Shown here one piece after another: positions 43,207-52,795 of a DNA stretch of 64,000 bases (position 1 is its first letter; each line of letters begins with the position of its first letter). The DNA comes from Tsukamurella pseudospumae (GTDB lineage: Bacteria > Actinomycetota > Actinomycetes > Mycobacteriales > Mycobacteriaceae). Under the pieces are notes generated by a model, which was not told where the DNA came from, ran no database searches, and saw only the letters and a list, made by a program, of their open reading frames with translations. The position numbers were made by a program, and so were the translations under genes. The stretch spans positions 248,001 through 312,000 of the forward strand of contig NZ_LSRE01000012.1 of the NCBI RefSeq assembly GCF_001575205.1, given 5' to 3'.

Positions 43207-45302
43207 CGGGGCCGGTCCAGCCCGTCGCGAAGAAGGTTCCCGCCGAGCGGACCTTCCACGGCGACACCGTGATCGACGACTACGCCTGGCTCGCCGACAA
43301 GGACGACCGGGAGGTCCTGGACTACCTGCGCGCGCACAACGCCTACACCGAGGCCGCCACCGCAGCGCAGGAACCGCTGCGCGAGGCGATCTTCGGCGAG
43401 ATCAAGGCGCACACCAAGGAGACCGACATGTCGGTCCCGCAGCGCCGAGGCGGGTTCTGGTACTTCGCCCGCACCGTCGAGGGGAAGCAGTACGGCATCC
43501 ACTGCCGCGCACCGATCGCCGGGCCCGACGACTGGACCCCGCCGGTGCTCGCCGAGGGATCCCTACCGGGCGAGCAGATCCTGCTCGACCTCAACGTCGA
43601 GGCGGAGGGGCACGAGTACATCGCCGTCGGCGCGGCCTCGGTATCGCCCGACGGTGCCCTGCTCGCCTACTCCCTCGACACCTCCGGGGACGAGCGGTTC
43701 ACGCTGCGCGTCAGGAACATCGAGACCGGCGAGCCGCTGCCCGACGTGGTCGAGAACGTCTTCTACGGCGCCACCTGGGCGCCGATCACGTCCGCCGGGG
43801 AGCGGTACCTGTTCTACACCACCGTCGACGACGCCTGGCGCGCCGACAGCATCTGGCGGCACGAGATCGGTTCAGATACTTCCGACGTGCGGATCTTCCA
43901 CGAGGAGGACCAGCGCTTCGGGGTGGGCGTCGGGCTCACGCGCAGCGAGAAGTACCTGATGATCGCGGCATCGTCGACCCTGAGCTCCGAGACCTGGGTG
44001 CTGGACGCCACCGACCCCTCCGGTGAGTTCCGCGTGCTGCGGCCCCGCGAGGAGGACGTCGAGTACTCCGTGGAGCACGCGGTGCTGGACGGGGAGGATC
44101 GGTTCCTCTTCCTGCACAACCGCACCGGCATCGATTTCGAGCTGGCCTCGGCCCCCGTCGACGCCCCACAGGACTGGACGGTCCTCGTCCCCCACCGCGA
44201 CGACGTGCGGCTCGAGTACGTGGACGCCTTCGCCCGACGTCTCGCCCTCGGGTACCGACGGGGCGGCCTGCCTCGGCTCGCGCTGGCCGAGGCCACCGCC
44301 GCACCGGAGTTCGTGGAATGGGATCCGGGTGAAGCGCTCGTCAACCTCGGGCCCGCCGCGAACCCCGAATGGGACGCCCCGCGGCTGCGATTGGCCTACG
44401 AGTCCTTCGTCACGCCCGGCACCGCGCTCGAGCTCGACCCGGAGACGGGTGAGCAGACGGTGCTCAAGCGCGCCGACGTGCCCGGCTACGACGCCGCCCT
44501 CTACACCGCTGAGCGGGTGTGGGTCACCGCCCGCGACGGTGCGCAGGTGCCCGTCTCGGTGGTGCGCCGCAAGGACATCGGGGAGGGGTCGGCCCCCACT
44601 CTGCTGTACGGCTACGGCTCCTACGAGGCCACCCTCGATCCGTGGTTCTCGGTGGCGCGCCTGTCACTCATGGATCGCGGCGTGGTGTTCGCGGTCGCGC
44701 ACGTGCGCGGCGGCGGCGAGATGGGGCGTGCCTGGTACGACCACGGCAAGCAGCTGGAGAAGACCAACACCTTCACCGACTTCGTGGACGTCGCACAGCA
44801 TCTCGTGGACGCCGGCCGCACGACGCCGCAGCAGCTGGTCGCCATGGGCGGAAGCGCCGGCGGCCTGCTCGTGGGAGCGGTCGCGAACCTGGCACCGGAG
44901 CTGTTCTCGGGCATCGTCGCCGACGTGCCCTTCGTGGACCCGCTCACCTCGATCCTCGACCCGAGCCTGCCGCTCACGGTGGGGGAGTGGGACGAGTGGG
45001 GTAACCCGCTGGAGAGTGCCGAGGTGTACCGCTACATGCGCGACTACTCGCCGTACGAGAACGTCGCCGACAAGCCCTATCCGGCGATCCTCGCCACCAC
45101 CTCGCTCAACGACACCCGCGTGCTCCCCACCGAGCCCGCGAAGTGGGTGGCCGAGCTCTTGGCGCACACCACGTCCGGCAACGAGATCCTGCTCAAGACC
45201 GAGATGGTCGCCGGGCACGCCGGCGTCAGCGGACGGTATGCGAAGTGGCGCGAGACCGCCTTCGAGTACGCCTGGGTCCTGGGCCGGCTCGGCAGGGGCT
45301 GA
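43203..45302 (+). CDS. ptrB: S9 family peptidase (oligopeptidase B type)
   Basis: This 699-residue protein has an N-terminal beta-propeller domain (residues 1-410) and a C-terminal hydrolase domain with [15 protein letters not shown], the nucleophile in GGSAGGLL (Ser about 551), an acidic residue near the DTRV segment ([13 protein letters not shown]), and His in GHAGVSGRY. It cleaves short peptides in the cytoplasm. Linkage to purC is common in actinobacteria. Confidence 0.9.
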   Translation: MTGPVQPVAKKVPAERTFHGDTVIDDYAWLADKDDREVLDYLRAHNAYTEAATAAQEPLREAIFGEIKAHTKETDMSVPQRRGGFWYFARTVEGKQYGIHCRAPIAGPDDWTPPVLAEGSLPGEQILLDLNVEAEGHEYIAVGAASVSPDGALLAYSLDTSGDERFTLRVRNIETGEPLPDVVENVFYGATWAPITSAGERYLFYTTVDDAWRADSIWRHEIGSDTSDVRIFHEEDQRFGVGVGLTRSEKYLMIAASSTLSSETWVLDATDPSGEFRVLRPREEDVEYSVEHAVLDGEDRFLFLHNRTGIDFELASAPVDAPQDWTVLVPHRDDVRLEYVDAFARRLALGYRRGGLPRLALAEATAAPEFVEWDPGEALVNLGPAANPEWDAPRLRLAYESFVTPGTALELDPETGEQTVLKRADVPGYDAALYTAERVWVTARDGAQVPVSVVRRKDIGEGSAPTLLYGYGSYEATLDPWFSVARLSLMDRGVVFAVAHVRGGGEMGRAWYDHGKQLEKTNTFTDFVDVAQHLVDAGRTTPQQLVAMGGSAGGLLVGAVANLAPELFSGIVADVPFVDPLTSILDPSLPLTVGEWDEWGNPLESAEVYRYMRDYSPYENVADKPYPAILATTSLNDTRVLPTEPAKWVAELLAHTTSGNEILLKTEMVAGHAGVSGRYAKWRETAFEYAWVLGRLGRG

Positions 45303-45341
45303 CGGCCGGCGGTCTGACGGCGGACCGTCGAACAGACGAGA

Positions 45342-45372
45342 AGTGCCCGGCCCCCATCGGGGACCGGGCACT
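45342..45372. terminator. Bidirectional terminator between peptidase and MFS genes
   Basis: AGTGCCCGG/CCGGGCACT with an inner CCCC/GGGG form a 13-bp stem with one bulged pair and a 3-base loop. It lies between convergent genes ending at 45302 and 45391. There is no T-run. Confidence 0.75.
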
Positions 45373-45390
45373 CGTCGTATCAGGTGATGA

Positions 45391-47001
45391 TCAGTGCGGC
45401 ATGACCATCTGCCGCTCGGCGGCCTCGGTGTCCGCCGCGTGGGTGCGGGGCAGGAAGAACGCCGGGATGATGCAGCACGCCACCAGGATCGCGGCCACGA
45501 AGTAGGTGTTCCCGAACGCCTCCGCCGCGAACGGCAGGTTCTCGTGCAGGAACTTGCCGAAGCCGCTCTCGCTGCCCTGGAACATCGCGATACCGCTCTC
45601 GCGAGCGTCCGGGCTCGAGTTGAGTCCGAAGGCCAACGCGCCGGTGTGCTTCTCGCCCTGCGGGGTCTGCATCGCCGGGCCCGCGTTTGTGAGCCAGTTG
45701 GTGAACAGCACGGAGAAGATCGCGGTGCCCATCGACGCAGCGATCTGCTGGACGATGTTCGTCAGCGTGGAACCGCGCGAGATGGATTCCGGTGCCAGCG
45801 TGCGGATCGCGGCGGACATGGTCGGCATCATCGTCATACCCATGCCGAGGCCCTGGATGAACAGCGAGCCGAGCAGGATCCAGTACGGCGTGTCCGCCGA
45901 GAGCTGGGTGAAGGCGATCATGCCGCCGGTGATCAGCGCGAGGCCGGTCATCACGAACTTGCCCGGGCCCATCTTGTCGGTGAGCACGCCGGCGATCGGC
46001 ATCGTCAGCATGGCGCCCAGGCCCTGCGGCGCGAGCAGCAGGCCGGCCATGAGGGTGGACTCGCCGCGGATGCCGATGAAGTACTGCGCGTACAGGATCG
46101 AGCTGCCGAAGAAGGCCATCGCGAACATGGCGAAGGTGATCATGGCCACCGTCATGTTCCGGTTCTTGAACAGCCGCAGGTCCAGCAGCGGCAGCTTGGC
46201 GCGCAGCGCCCAGAAGACGAAAGCGATGATCAGCACGAGGCCGACGGCCGTCGCGGGAATGACCCGGCCGGTGTACATCGACGAATCCGACTGCGCCTCG
46301 GGGATCGAGGAGATGCCGAACAGGAACAGTGCGAGGCCGGGCGAGAGCAGGATGAAGCCGACGAGGTCGAACTTCTGTCCCTTGACGGGCTCGTCCTTGT
46401 CCAGCACGAACCAGGCGTAGGTGATCGCAATGGCGCCGATCGGGACGTTGATCAGGAAGATCCAGTGCCACGAGAAGGACTCGATCAGCCAGCCGCCGAG
46501 GATCGGGCCGCCGATGGGGCCCAGCAGCATCGGGATACCGAGCACGGCCATGACGCGGCCGATGCGCTCCGGGCCTGCGGCCCGGGTCAGGATCATCATG
46601 CCCAGCGGCATGAGCATGCCGCCGCCGAGGCCCTGCAGCACCCGGTAGAGGATCAGCAGGTCGATCGACGTCGCCGTGGCGCAGAGCGCGGAGCCCGCCA
46701 CGAACATCGCGGTGGCCGCCATGTACAGCCGCTTCGTGCCGAATCGGTCGGCGGCCCAGCCGGTCACGGGGATCACCGCGGCCAGGGCCAGGGTGTAGCC
46801 GGTCATCGTCCAGGCGACGGTGGCGGGGGATGCGCCCCACTGCGCCTGGAAGGTGTTCTGCGCGACCGCCACGATCGTCATGTCCAGGATGGCCATGATC
46901 GATCCGAGGACGACCACACCGGCCACCATCAGGACGCGCCGGTCGAGGCCCTCACCCGCGTGCGGGATCTCGCTCTTGTCGAGCGTGTTCTCGGTACTCA
47001 T
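45391..47001 (-). CDS. DHA2-family MFS drug/proton exporter
   Basis: This 536-residue protein has about 14 membrane helices. It has the DHA2 N-terminus VVVLGSIMAILDMTIVAVA, the motif-A-like WAADRFGTKRLYM, LYRVLQGLGGGMLMPLG and motif C GPILGGWLIESFSWHWIFLINVP. Such EmrB/QacA-type pumps export lipophilic drugs. The ATG at 47001 overlaps the MarR stop, so repressor and pump share an operon. Confidence 0.9.
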   Translation of the reverse strand: MSTENTLDKSEIPHAGEGLDRRVLMVAGVVVLGSIMAILDMTIVAVAQNTFQAQWGASPATVAWTMTGYTLALAAVIPVTGWAADRFGTKRLYMAATAMFVAGSALCATATSIDLLILYRVLQGLGGGMLMPLGMMILTRAAGPERIGRVMAVLGIPMLLGPIGGPILGGWLIESFSWHWIFLINVPIGAIAITYAWFVLDKDEPVKGQKFDLVGFILLSPGLALFLFGISSIPEAQSDSSMYTGRVIPATAVGLVLIIAFVFWALRAKLPLLDLRLFKNRNMTVAMITFAMFAMAFFGSSILYAQYFIGIRGESTLMAGLLLAPQGLGAMLTMPIAGVLTDKMGPGKFVMTGLALITGGMIAFTQLSADTPYWILLGSLFIQGLGMGMTMMPTMSAAIRTLAPESISRGSTLTNIVQQIAASMGTAIFSVLFTNWLTNAGPAMQTPQGEKHTGALAFGLNSSPDARESGIAMFQGSESGFGKFLHENLPFAAEAFGNTYFVAAILVACCIIPAFFLPRTHAADTEAAERQMVMPH

Positions 47002-47492
47002 GCGTTCTCTTTCATTGCGGTGAAGAAGGGGTTCGGAGGGATCAGGCCCTCGTCGAGGATCTCGACCATCACGTCGTGCAGCCGGTTGCGGAGCCCGGCG
47101 GGCAGCCGTTCCGCGAAGCTCAGCACTTCACGATGCTTGTCGCTGACCGCGGAGGCAACTGTTTTACGGCCGAGGTCGGTGATGGTCAGGTTCTTGATCC
47201 GCCGGTCGGAGGAGTCCTCGCGACGATCCACCATGTCGAGCTGAACAAGCTTCTCCACGTTCCGTCCCGTGGCGGCGACGGACAGCCCCAGATCATCGGC
47301 GAGCCGGTTGATCGGGAGCGGGGCCTCGCTGGCGGTGAGCTGCAGCAGAATGTGGAACTGATGCGCGGTGATGTCGGACGACAACATCGTGCCCAGGCTC
47401 TCCTGCGTGACATTGCACATGAGACGGCCCATGAACTCGCCGAAGACCTCGGTGAGCGCGTCGGGAGTCACGTCGACGGGTGTTGCTTGCAC
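46998..47492 (-). CDS. MarR-family regulator
   Basis: This 164-residue protein starts at GTG 47492 in my reading; an upstream extension would run through the divergent gene. The winged helix has HQFHILLQLTASEAPLPINRLADDLGLSVAATGRNVEKL and wing DRREDSSDRRIKNLTIT (the MarR DxRxxR motif). It is the likely repressor of its own operon with the MFS pump. Confidence 0.87.
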   Translation of the reverse strand: MQATPVDVTPDALTEVFGEFMGRLMCNVTQESLGTMLSSDITAHQFHILLQLTASEAPLPINRLADDLGLSVAATGRNVEKLVQLDMVDRREDSSDRRIKNLTITDLGRKTVASAVSDKHREVLSFAERLPAGLRNRLHDVMVEILDEGLIPPNPFFTAMKENA

Positions 47493-47510
47493 CCAAAAAC
47501 GATAACTCCG

Positions 47511-47525
47511 GCGCAACCATTGCGC
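47511..47525. promoter_or_regulatory. GCGCAA-CCA-TTGCGC palindrome, likely MarR operator
   Basis: A perfect 6-3-6 inverted repeat lies 19 bases upstream of the marR start and 49 bases upstream of the divergent glutathione peroxidase ATG. It could control both directions. Confidence 0.55.
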
Positions 47526-47573
47526 AAACGAGATAGATGTGTCCTGCGTTACATCCCGCGTAGGCTCGGAGCC

Positions 47574-48062
47574 ATGACTGCTCTCGACTCCATCGCCCTC
47601 ACCACGCTCGACGGTGCCGCCACCTCCCTCGCCGACTACGCCGGGCGGGCCGTGCTCGTCGTCAACGTCGCCAGCAAGTGCGGCCTGACGCCGCAGTACG
47701 CGGGTCTGGAGGCCCTCGCGACCCGGTACGCGGACCGGGGGTTGACGGTGCTCGGCGTGCCCTGCAACCAGTTCGCCGGCCAGGAGCCGGGGACCGCCGA
47801 GGAGATCGCGACCTTCTGCTCGACGAGCTACGGCGTGACCTTCCCGCTGCTGGAGAAGACCGAGGTCAACGGAGAGAACCGCAACCCGCTCTATGTCGAG
47901 CTCACGCAGACCGCCGACGCCGAGGGCGAGGCCGGCGACATCCAGTGGAACTTCGAGAAGTTCCTCGTCGCGCCCGATCACGTCACGGTGCAGCGCTTCC
48001 GCCCCCGCACCGAGCCCGAGTCGGATGAGGTGGTCGGTGCGATCGAGGCCGTCCTCGCCTGA
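47574..48062 (+). CDS. Glutathione-peroxidase-family thiol peroxidase
   Basis: This 162-residue protein has the peroxidatic Cys36 in NVASKCGLTPQY (Cys, not Sec), the catalytic Gln in NQFAGQEPG and Trp in IQWNFEKF, and the resolving-Cys region VPCNQF/TFCSTSYG. In actinobacteria such enzymes use thioredoxin rather than glutathione. It is divergent from marR. Confidence 0.92.
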   Translation: MTALDSIALTTLDGAATSLADYAGRAVLVVNVASKCGLTPQYAGLEALATRYADRGLTVLGVPCNQFAGQEPGTAEEIATFCSTSYGVTFPLLEKTEVNGENRNPLYVELTQTADAEGEAGDIQWNFEKFLVAPDHVTVQRFRPRTEPESDEVVGAIEAVLA

Positions 48063-48154
48063 GCGGCGTACCGTCGGCCGCCTGAGCAGCGAGTTGGGCG
48101 ACACGTAACCTTCCATCCCCGAATCGGTAAGGAACGCGGCGCACACTCACGAAC

Positions 48155-48853
48155 ATGAGCTCGCCGCTGTACGTCTCGGTCTCCGCCCTCTCCGACGCCA
48201 CCCGCGGGCACGCGGAACGCTTCACGGCGCAGATGGACGAGCGCGGTGTGCCCGTCTCGCTGCTCGTGGCGCCCCGCCTGAAGGGCAAGTACAAGCTGGT
48301 CGACGACCCGTCGACGCAGGCCTTCCTGCGGGAGCGTCGCGCCGGGGGCGACGTGATCGTCCTCAACGGCTACGACCAGGCCGCGACGAAGCGCCGCCGC
48401 GCCGAGTTCTCGACGCTCGGCGCGCACGAGGCGAAGCTGCGTCTGGCCGCGGCCGACCGCGTGCTCGAGACGGTGGGACTGCGCACCCGTGTCTTCGCAG
48501 CGCCGCGGTGGAACGCTTCGACCGGCGCGGTGCTCGCCCTGCCCGACGCGGGCTTCCGGCTCAACCTCGGCTACACCGCCATCACCGACCTCGTCACCGG
48601 CGAGGAGGAGAGGGCCCGGGTGCTCGGCATCGGCGACGGATTCCTGAGCGAGCCCTGGTGGTGCCGCGCGCTCCTCGCGCAGGCCAACCGCATCGCTCGA
48701 CGGGGCGGCGTCCTCCGCCTCGCCGTCGACGCCCGGCGGCTCGACTCCTCGACGGTGAGCCGCACGATGCTCGACGCCGTCGATCTCGCGCTGCACCACG
48801 GCGCGGCGCCGGTCGTGTACGAGCACCGGACGCGGATGCTCGCTGCCGCCTGA
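48155..48853 (+). CDS. DUF2334 polysaccharide-deacetylase-like protein
   Basis: This 232-residue protein has VSVSALSDATRGHAERFTAQMDERGVPVSLLV at the N-terminus, LNGYDQ, FAAPRWNASTGAVLAL and the closing RGGVLRLAVDARR, matching DUF2334 proteins of mycobacteria. The usual deacetylase HGY and FxxPxW segments are altered here to NGY and FAAPRW, so catalytic activity is uncertain. Confidence 0.75.
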   Translation: MSSPLYVSVSALSDATRGHAERFTAQMDERGVPVSLLVAPRLKGKYKLVDDPSTQAFLRERRAGGDVIVLNGYDQAATKRRRAEFSTLGAHEAKLRLAAADRVLETVGLRTRVFAAPRWNASTGAVLALPDAGFRLNLGYTAITDLVTGEEERARVLGIGDGFLSEPWWCRALLAQANRIARRGGVLRLAVDARRLDSSTVSRTMLDAVDLALHHGAAPVVYEHRTRMLAAA

Positions 48854-48868
48854 CTCTTGACGTCCGAG

Positions 48869-48882
48869 TTAGGGTAGCCTTA
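48869..48882 (+). promoter_or_regulatory. Possible IdeR/DtxR-like half box at the methyltransferase start
   Basis: TTAGGGTAGCCTTA matches the first half and centre of the mycobacterial iron box (TTAGGTTAGGCTAACC...) but not its second half. It ends on the A of the ATG. The match is partial and only suggestive. Confidence 0.3.
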
Positions 48883-49685
48883 TGAAGGCGAAGATAGAGC
48901 TCGGCGATGTCCAGGAGACACTCCTCATCCCGCTGTACGGCCGGGCCCGCGACGCCGCGGCGAACCGCAGCGTCCTCGCGGACACGCGGGCGATCGAGTT
49001 GGTCGATGCCATCGACTACGACTTCACGAGGTTCACGGGACCATCGCTCCCGGGATCCGTGCTCCGCGCGTCGATCTTCGATCAGTACGTGCGGGACTTC
49101 CTCGCCGACCATCCCGACGGCACCGTCGTCGACCTGGGCTGCGGCCTGTCCACCCGGTTCGACCGGCTCGACAACGGCTCGGTGCGGTGGTTCGACCTCG
49201 ACCTACCGGACACGATGGCTCTGCGTCGCAGGTTCTTCACCGACTCGGAGCGGTACACGATGATCGACGGTTCGATCTTCGACGAGGACTGGTACGAGGC
49301 GGTCGCGGAGCGCGGAGGGCCGGTGTTCCTGCTGTCCGAGGCCGTCCTGCTGTACTTCGCCCGGGAGGAGGTCGAGGACGTCCTCGGGCGCCTGGCCCGA
49401 CGGTTCGGCGGCAACCGTCTCGCGGTCGACACGGGGGGCCGGTTCATGATGGGCCACCAGGACCAGAACCCGGTCTTCCGTTCCATCCCCGCGCGGATGC
49501 AGTGGGTCTGCGACGACCCCCGCACCCTCGAGCCCATCGGTCTGCGCCTGCTCGAGAGCCGCACCTTCGCGCACCCGCAGAAGGCGGTCGCCGGCACATG
49601 GCCGTGGAAGTACCGCCTCGGCCTCGCCGCGATCGGCTTCACGCCGATGGTCTCGGGCTATCGGATGAACCTGTTCACGGCCTAG
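48882..49685 (+). CDS. SAM-dependent methyltransferase, LCMT/TcmP type
   Basis: This 267-residue protein has the family-specific VLADTRAIELVDAIDYDF (DxRAxE motif), the SAM motif VDLGCGLSTRFDRLDNGSV and the acidic FDLDLPDTMALRR, then LSEAVLLYF. Related enzymes methylate polyketides or carboxyl groups. The target is unknown. Its stop shares the bases CTAG with the convergent MBL gene. Confidence 0.87.
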   Translation: MKAKIELGDVQETLLIPLYGRARDAAANRSVLADTRAIELVDAIDYDFTRFTGPSLPGSVLRASIFDQYVRDFLADHPDGTVVDLGCGLSTRFDRLDNGSVRWFDLDLPDTMALRRRFFTDSERYTMIDGSIFDEDWYEAVAERGGPVFLLSEAVLLYFAREEVEDVLGRLARRFGGNRLAVDTGGRFMMGHQDQNPVFRSIPARMQWVCDDPRTLEPIGLRLLESRTFAHPQKAVAGTWPWKYRLGLAAIGFTPMVSGYRMNLFTA

Positions 49686-50326
49686 AACTCCTGCGTGGCC
49701 TCGGCCTCCCAGCGGAGGAGATCGGCACCGTCGGGCCGCATGTCCGTGAGCCGGGCGAGGTAGATCGCCGCGCCCTCCGGCGAGAGCAGTTCGTCGTGGA
49801 TCGGTACGGCGACGGTGGGGGAGACCGCTCGGAAGAAGTCGATCGTCTCGCTGATCCGGCACCACGGCGCGTTCACCGGCAGACCGAGCACGTCGACGGG
49901 GACGTCGGGCACGAACAACGCGTCCCCCGGGTGGTAGAAGCGGCCGATCCGCTCCTCGTCGCCGAGCAGGATCGAGGTGTTGTCGATGGTCGGCATGTCC
50001 GGATGGATCACGGCGTGCACGCCGCCGACGGCCCGCGCGATGAGATTGCCGATGCCGTAGTCGTGCCCGGGGACGGCGGCGATCCAGCGGTCGCCACGGG
50101 CGGCGGCCGTGGTGGGGTCGGCGAAGAGCTGTGCGTCGGGATTCGCGTCGACCAGCGCGCCGATGCGGACGGGATCGATGTGGTCCGGGTGCTGGTGGGT
50201 GACGACGATCGCGTCGAGCCCGGTCAGCCCCTCGAAGCCCTGGGAGAACGTGCCGGGATCGAAGAGCACCCGCGTGTCGGACATCTCCACGAGGACGCAG
50301 GAATGGCGGAAGTGGGTGAGTCGCAT
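49682..50326 (-). CDS. Metallo-beta-lactamase-fold hydrolase (UlaG-like)
   Basis: This 214-residue protein has VTHQHPDHID (HxHxDH metal motif) preceded by LTHFRHSCVLVEM and VLFDPGTF, the pattern of UlaG/YtnP-like MBL proteins. The later GHD and IHDEL supply further ligands. The start is ATG 50326. It is divergent from the purS operon (141 bases). Confidence 0.85.
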   Translation of the reverse strand: MRLTHFRHSCVLVEMSDTRVLFDPGTFSQGFEGLTGLDAIVVTHQHPDHIDPVRIGALVDANPDAQLFADPTTAAARGDRWIAAVPGHDYGIGNLIARAVGGVHAVIHPDMPTIDNTSILLGDEERIGRFYHPGDALFVPDVPVDVLGLPVNAPWCRISETIDFFRAVSPTVAVPIHDELLSPEGAAIYLARLTDMRPDGADLLRWEAEATQEF

Positions 50327-50467
50327 GCGCCCAGTATCGCTCAGTTTCCGCGAGGCCACGGCGGTTGTCGCGACGTGCTCCGCTGCGCCGTTCGGCACGG
50401 ACGTAAACTCTTTTGTGAAGCGCGATCGACACCCGAGCGCGCGGTCGATTCGAGAGGGAGCCGCAAC

Positions 50468-50707
50468 GTGGCACGGATTGTGGTGGACGTGATGCCGAAG
50501 GCCGAGATCCTGGACCCGCAGGGCAAGGCGATCGTGGGTGCGCTCGACCGCCTCGGTTTCGCCGGTGTCGCGGATGTGCGGCAGGGCAAGCGGTTCGAGC
50601 TCGAGGTCGACGGTGACCTCAGCGACGAGCAGCTCGAGAAGATCGCGGCCGACGTGCTGACCAACACCGTCATCGAGGACTTCACCATCACCCGGGTGAA
50701 CGCATGA
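50468..50707 (+). CDS. purS: FGAM synthase subunit PurS
   Basis: This 79-residue protein has [22 protein letters not shown] and [14 protein letters not shown], as in PurS. The start is GTG 50468 behind GAGAGGGAG. It overlaps purQ by four bases. PurS bridges PurQ and PurL in formylglycinamidine synthesis; purL is not in this window. Confidence 0.95.
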   Translation: MARIVVDVMPKAEILDPQGKAIVGALDRLGFAGVADVRQGKRFELEVDGDLSDEQLEKIAADVLTNTVIEDFTITRVNA

Positions 50708-51378
50708 CCCGCGTCGGCGTCATCACCTTCCCCGGCACCCTCGACGATGTGGACGCGTCCCGCGCCGTGGAGCGCGCGGGCGGCGAGGCCGTCTCCCTCT
50801 GGCACAAGGACCACGATCTCAAGGGCGTCGACGCCGTCGTCGTCCCCGGCGGCTTCTCCTACGGCGACTACCTGCGCGCCGGCGCCATCGCCTCCCTCGC
50901 TCCGGTGATGACCGAGGTCGTGGCGGCCGCGGGCAAGGGCATGCCGGTGCTGGGCATCTGCAACGGCTTCCAGATCCTCTGTGAGGCGGGCCTGCTCCCC
51001 GGTGCGCTCACCCGCAACGAGGGCCTGCACTTCGTCTGCCGCGATCAGTGGCTGCGGGTCGAGGCCACGAACACCGCGTGGACCTCCCGGTACGAGACGG
51101 GCGCCGAGATCCTCGTCCCCGTCAAGAACGCCGAGGGCCGCTACCAGGCGTCGGAGGCCGTGCTCGACGAGCTCGAGGGCGAGGGCCGTGTGGCCTTCCG
51201 CTACGTCGGCGGCAACCCGAACGGCTCGCAGCGCGACATCGCGGGCGTCGCCTCGGCCAACGGCCGCGTCGTCGGCCTGATGCCCCACCCGGAGCACGCC
51301 ACCGAGGCGCTGACCGGCCCGTCGGACGACGGGCTGGGCCTGTTCTACTCCGCGCTGGACGCGGTGCTGTCGGCCTGA
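50704..51378 (+). CDS. purQ: FGAM synthase subunit PurQ (glutaminase)
   Basis: This 224-residue class I amidotransferase has [19 protein letters not shown], the nucleophile Cys in GICNGFQIL and the His-Glu pair in MPHPEHATE. It supplies ammonia to PurL. It ends in a TGATG overlap with the M18 peptidase gene. Confidence 0.96.
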   Translation: MTRVGVITFPGTLDDVDASRAVERAGGEAVSLWHKDHDLKGVDAVVVPGGFSYGDYLRAGAIASLAPVMTEVVAAAGKGMPVLGICNGFQILCEAGLLPGALTRNEGLHFVCRDQWLRVEATNTAWTSRYETGAEILVPVKNAEGRYQASEAVLDELEGEGRVAFRYVGGNPNGSQRDIAGVASANGRVVGLMPHPEHATEALTGPSDDGLGLFYSALDAVLSA

Positions 51379-52658
51379 TGACGGATCCGGCGGCAGCCAC
51401 CACTGCGTCCCCGGAGGGTCTGTGCGCCTTCGTCGACGCCTCACCGTCGCCCTTCCACGTCGTGGAGACGACGGCTGCGCGGCTGCGTACGGCGGGCTAC
51501 TCCGAGCTCGCCGAGGGCGACCGCTGGCCGGCGGCGGGCAAGCACTACGTGGTCCGGGGCGGGTCGATCGTCGCCTTCGACGCATCCGTCTTCGCGGTCG
51601 ACGGCGCCTTCCGCATCGTCGGCGGACACACGGACAGTCCCAATCTGCGGGTCAAGCAGCATCCGGACCTCGAGGCGGCGGGCCTGTCGCTGGTGGGCCT
51701 CGAGCCCTACGGCGGCGCCTGGCTCAATTCGTGGCTCGACCGGGATCTCGGGATCTCCGGCCGGCTCGCGTTCGCCGGGCCCGACGGTGCGCGGACGGCT
51801 CTCGTCCGGATCGACGAGCCGGTGCTGCGGGTGCCGCAGCTCGCCATCCACCTGTCCGAGAACCGCAAGGGCGTCGAGCTGGATCCGCAGCGGCACGTCA
51901 ACGCGATCCGCGGTGTGGGCGCGAAGGGGCCCTTCGTGGACCTGCTGGCCGAGGCCGCCGGGGTCGACCCCGAGACGGTGCTCGGTTGGGAACTGATGAC
52001 GCACGATCTGGCGCCGAGCCGGGTGGTGGGCGCCGACGGCGATCTGCTCTCCGCGCCGCGCCTGGACAACCAGGGGACCTGCTACGCGGGCGTCGAGGCG
52101 CTGGTCGCGGCACCGTCGACCGTCGGGGTGACGCCCGTGCTCGCACTGTTCGACCACGAGGAGGTCGGATCGGGCTCGGATCGCGGCGCGGCGTCCGACC
52201 TGCTGCTCACGGTTCTGGAGCGGATCGTGCTCGCCGCGGGCGGTGACCGCGAGGACTTCCTGCGTGTGATGAGCCGCTCGGTGTGCGCGTCGGGCGACAT
52301 GGCGCACGCCACGCACCCGAACTACCCCGACCGGCACGAGCCCGCGCACCGCATCGCCGTGAACGGCGGGCCGGTGCTCAAGGTGAACCAGAACCTGCGC
52401 TACGCCTCCGACGCGACGGGCGAGGCGATCTTCGCGGTGGCCGCCGAGCAGGCGGGCGTGCCGCTGCAGCGGTACGTGCACCGCGCCGACCTGCCGTGCG
52501 GCTCCACGATCGGCCCGATCACGGCCGCCCGCACCGGCCTGAGCACCGTCGACGTGGGGGCGCCGCAGCTCGCGATGCACAGCGCCCGCGAGCTCATGGG
52601 CTCCGCCGACGTCGCGATGTACTCCGCGGCGCTCGCCGCCTTCCTCGCTCCGGCCTGA
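51378..52658 (+). CDS. M18 family aminopeptidase
   Basis: This 426-residue protein has the zinc-site segments [37 protein letters not shown] and the closing [31 protein letters not shown], as in M18 aspartyl aminopeptidases. The ATG at 51378 overlaps the purQ stop. Confidence 0.92.
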   Translation: MTDPAAATTASPEGLCAFVDASPSPFHVVETTAARLRTAGYSELAEGDRWPAAGKHYVVRGGSIVAFDASVFAVDGAFRIVGGHTDSPNLRVKQHPDLEAAGLSLVGLEPYGGAWLNSWLDRDLGISGRLAFAGPDGARTALVRIDEPVLRVPQLAIHLSENRKGVELDPQRHVNAIRGVGAKGPFVDLLAEAAGVDPETVLGWELMTHDLAPSRVVGADGDLLSAPRLDNQGTCYAGVEALVAAPSTVGVTPVLALFDHEEVGSGSDRGAASDLLLTVLERIVLAAGGDREDFLRVMSRSVCASGDMAHATHPNYPDRHEPAHRIAVNGGPVLKVNQNLRYASDATGEAIFAVAAEQAGVPLQRYVHRADLPCGSTIGPITAARTGLSTVDVGAPQLAMHSARELMGSADVAMYSAALAAFLAPA

Positions 52659-52687
52659 TCGCTGCCGCCCGCTCGGCGACGGGCAGT

Positions 52688-52733
52688 GCGGGCGGAATGG
52701 GTGCGAATGGCTTCCCGCACCCGTTCCGCCCGC
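52688..52733. terminator. Strong bidirectional terminator
   Basis: An 18-bp stem (52688-52705 with 52716-52733, a single T-G pair) around a 10-base loop. It lies in the 137-base gap between the convergent M18 peptidase and polyol dehydrogenase genes. Confidence 0.8.
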
Positions 52734-52795
52734 CCGCGCCCGAATTGCCCGCGGCCCGCGCCCGCGCTGTCCCGGTTCGGCGGCCACGCCGTGGC

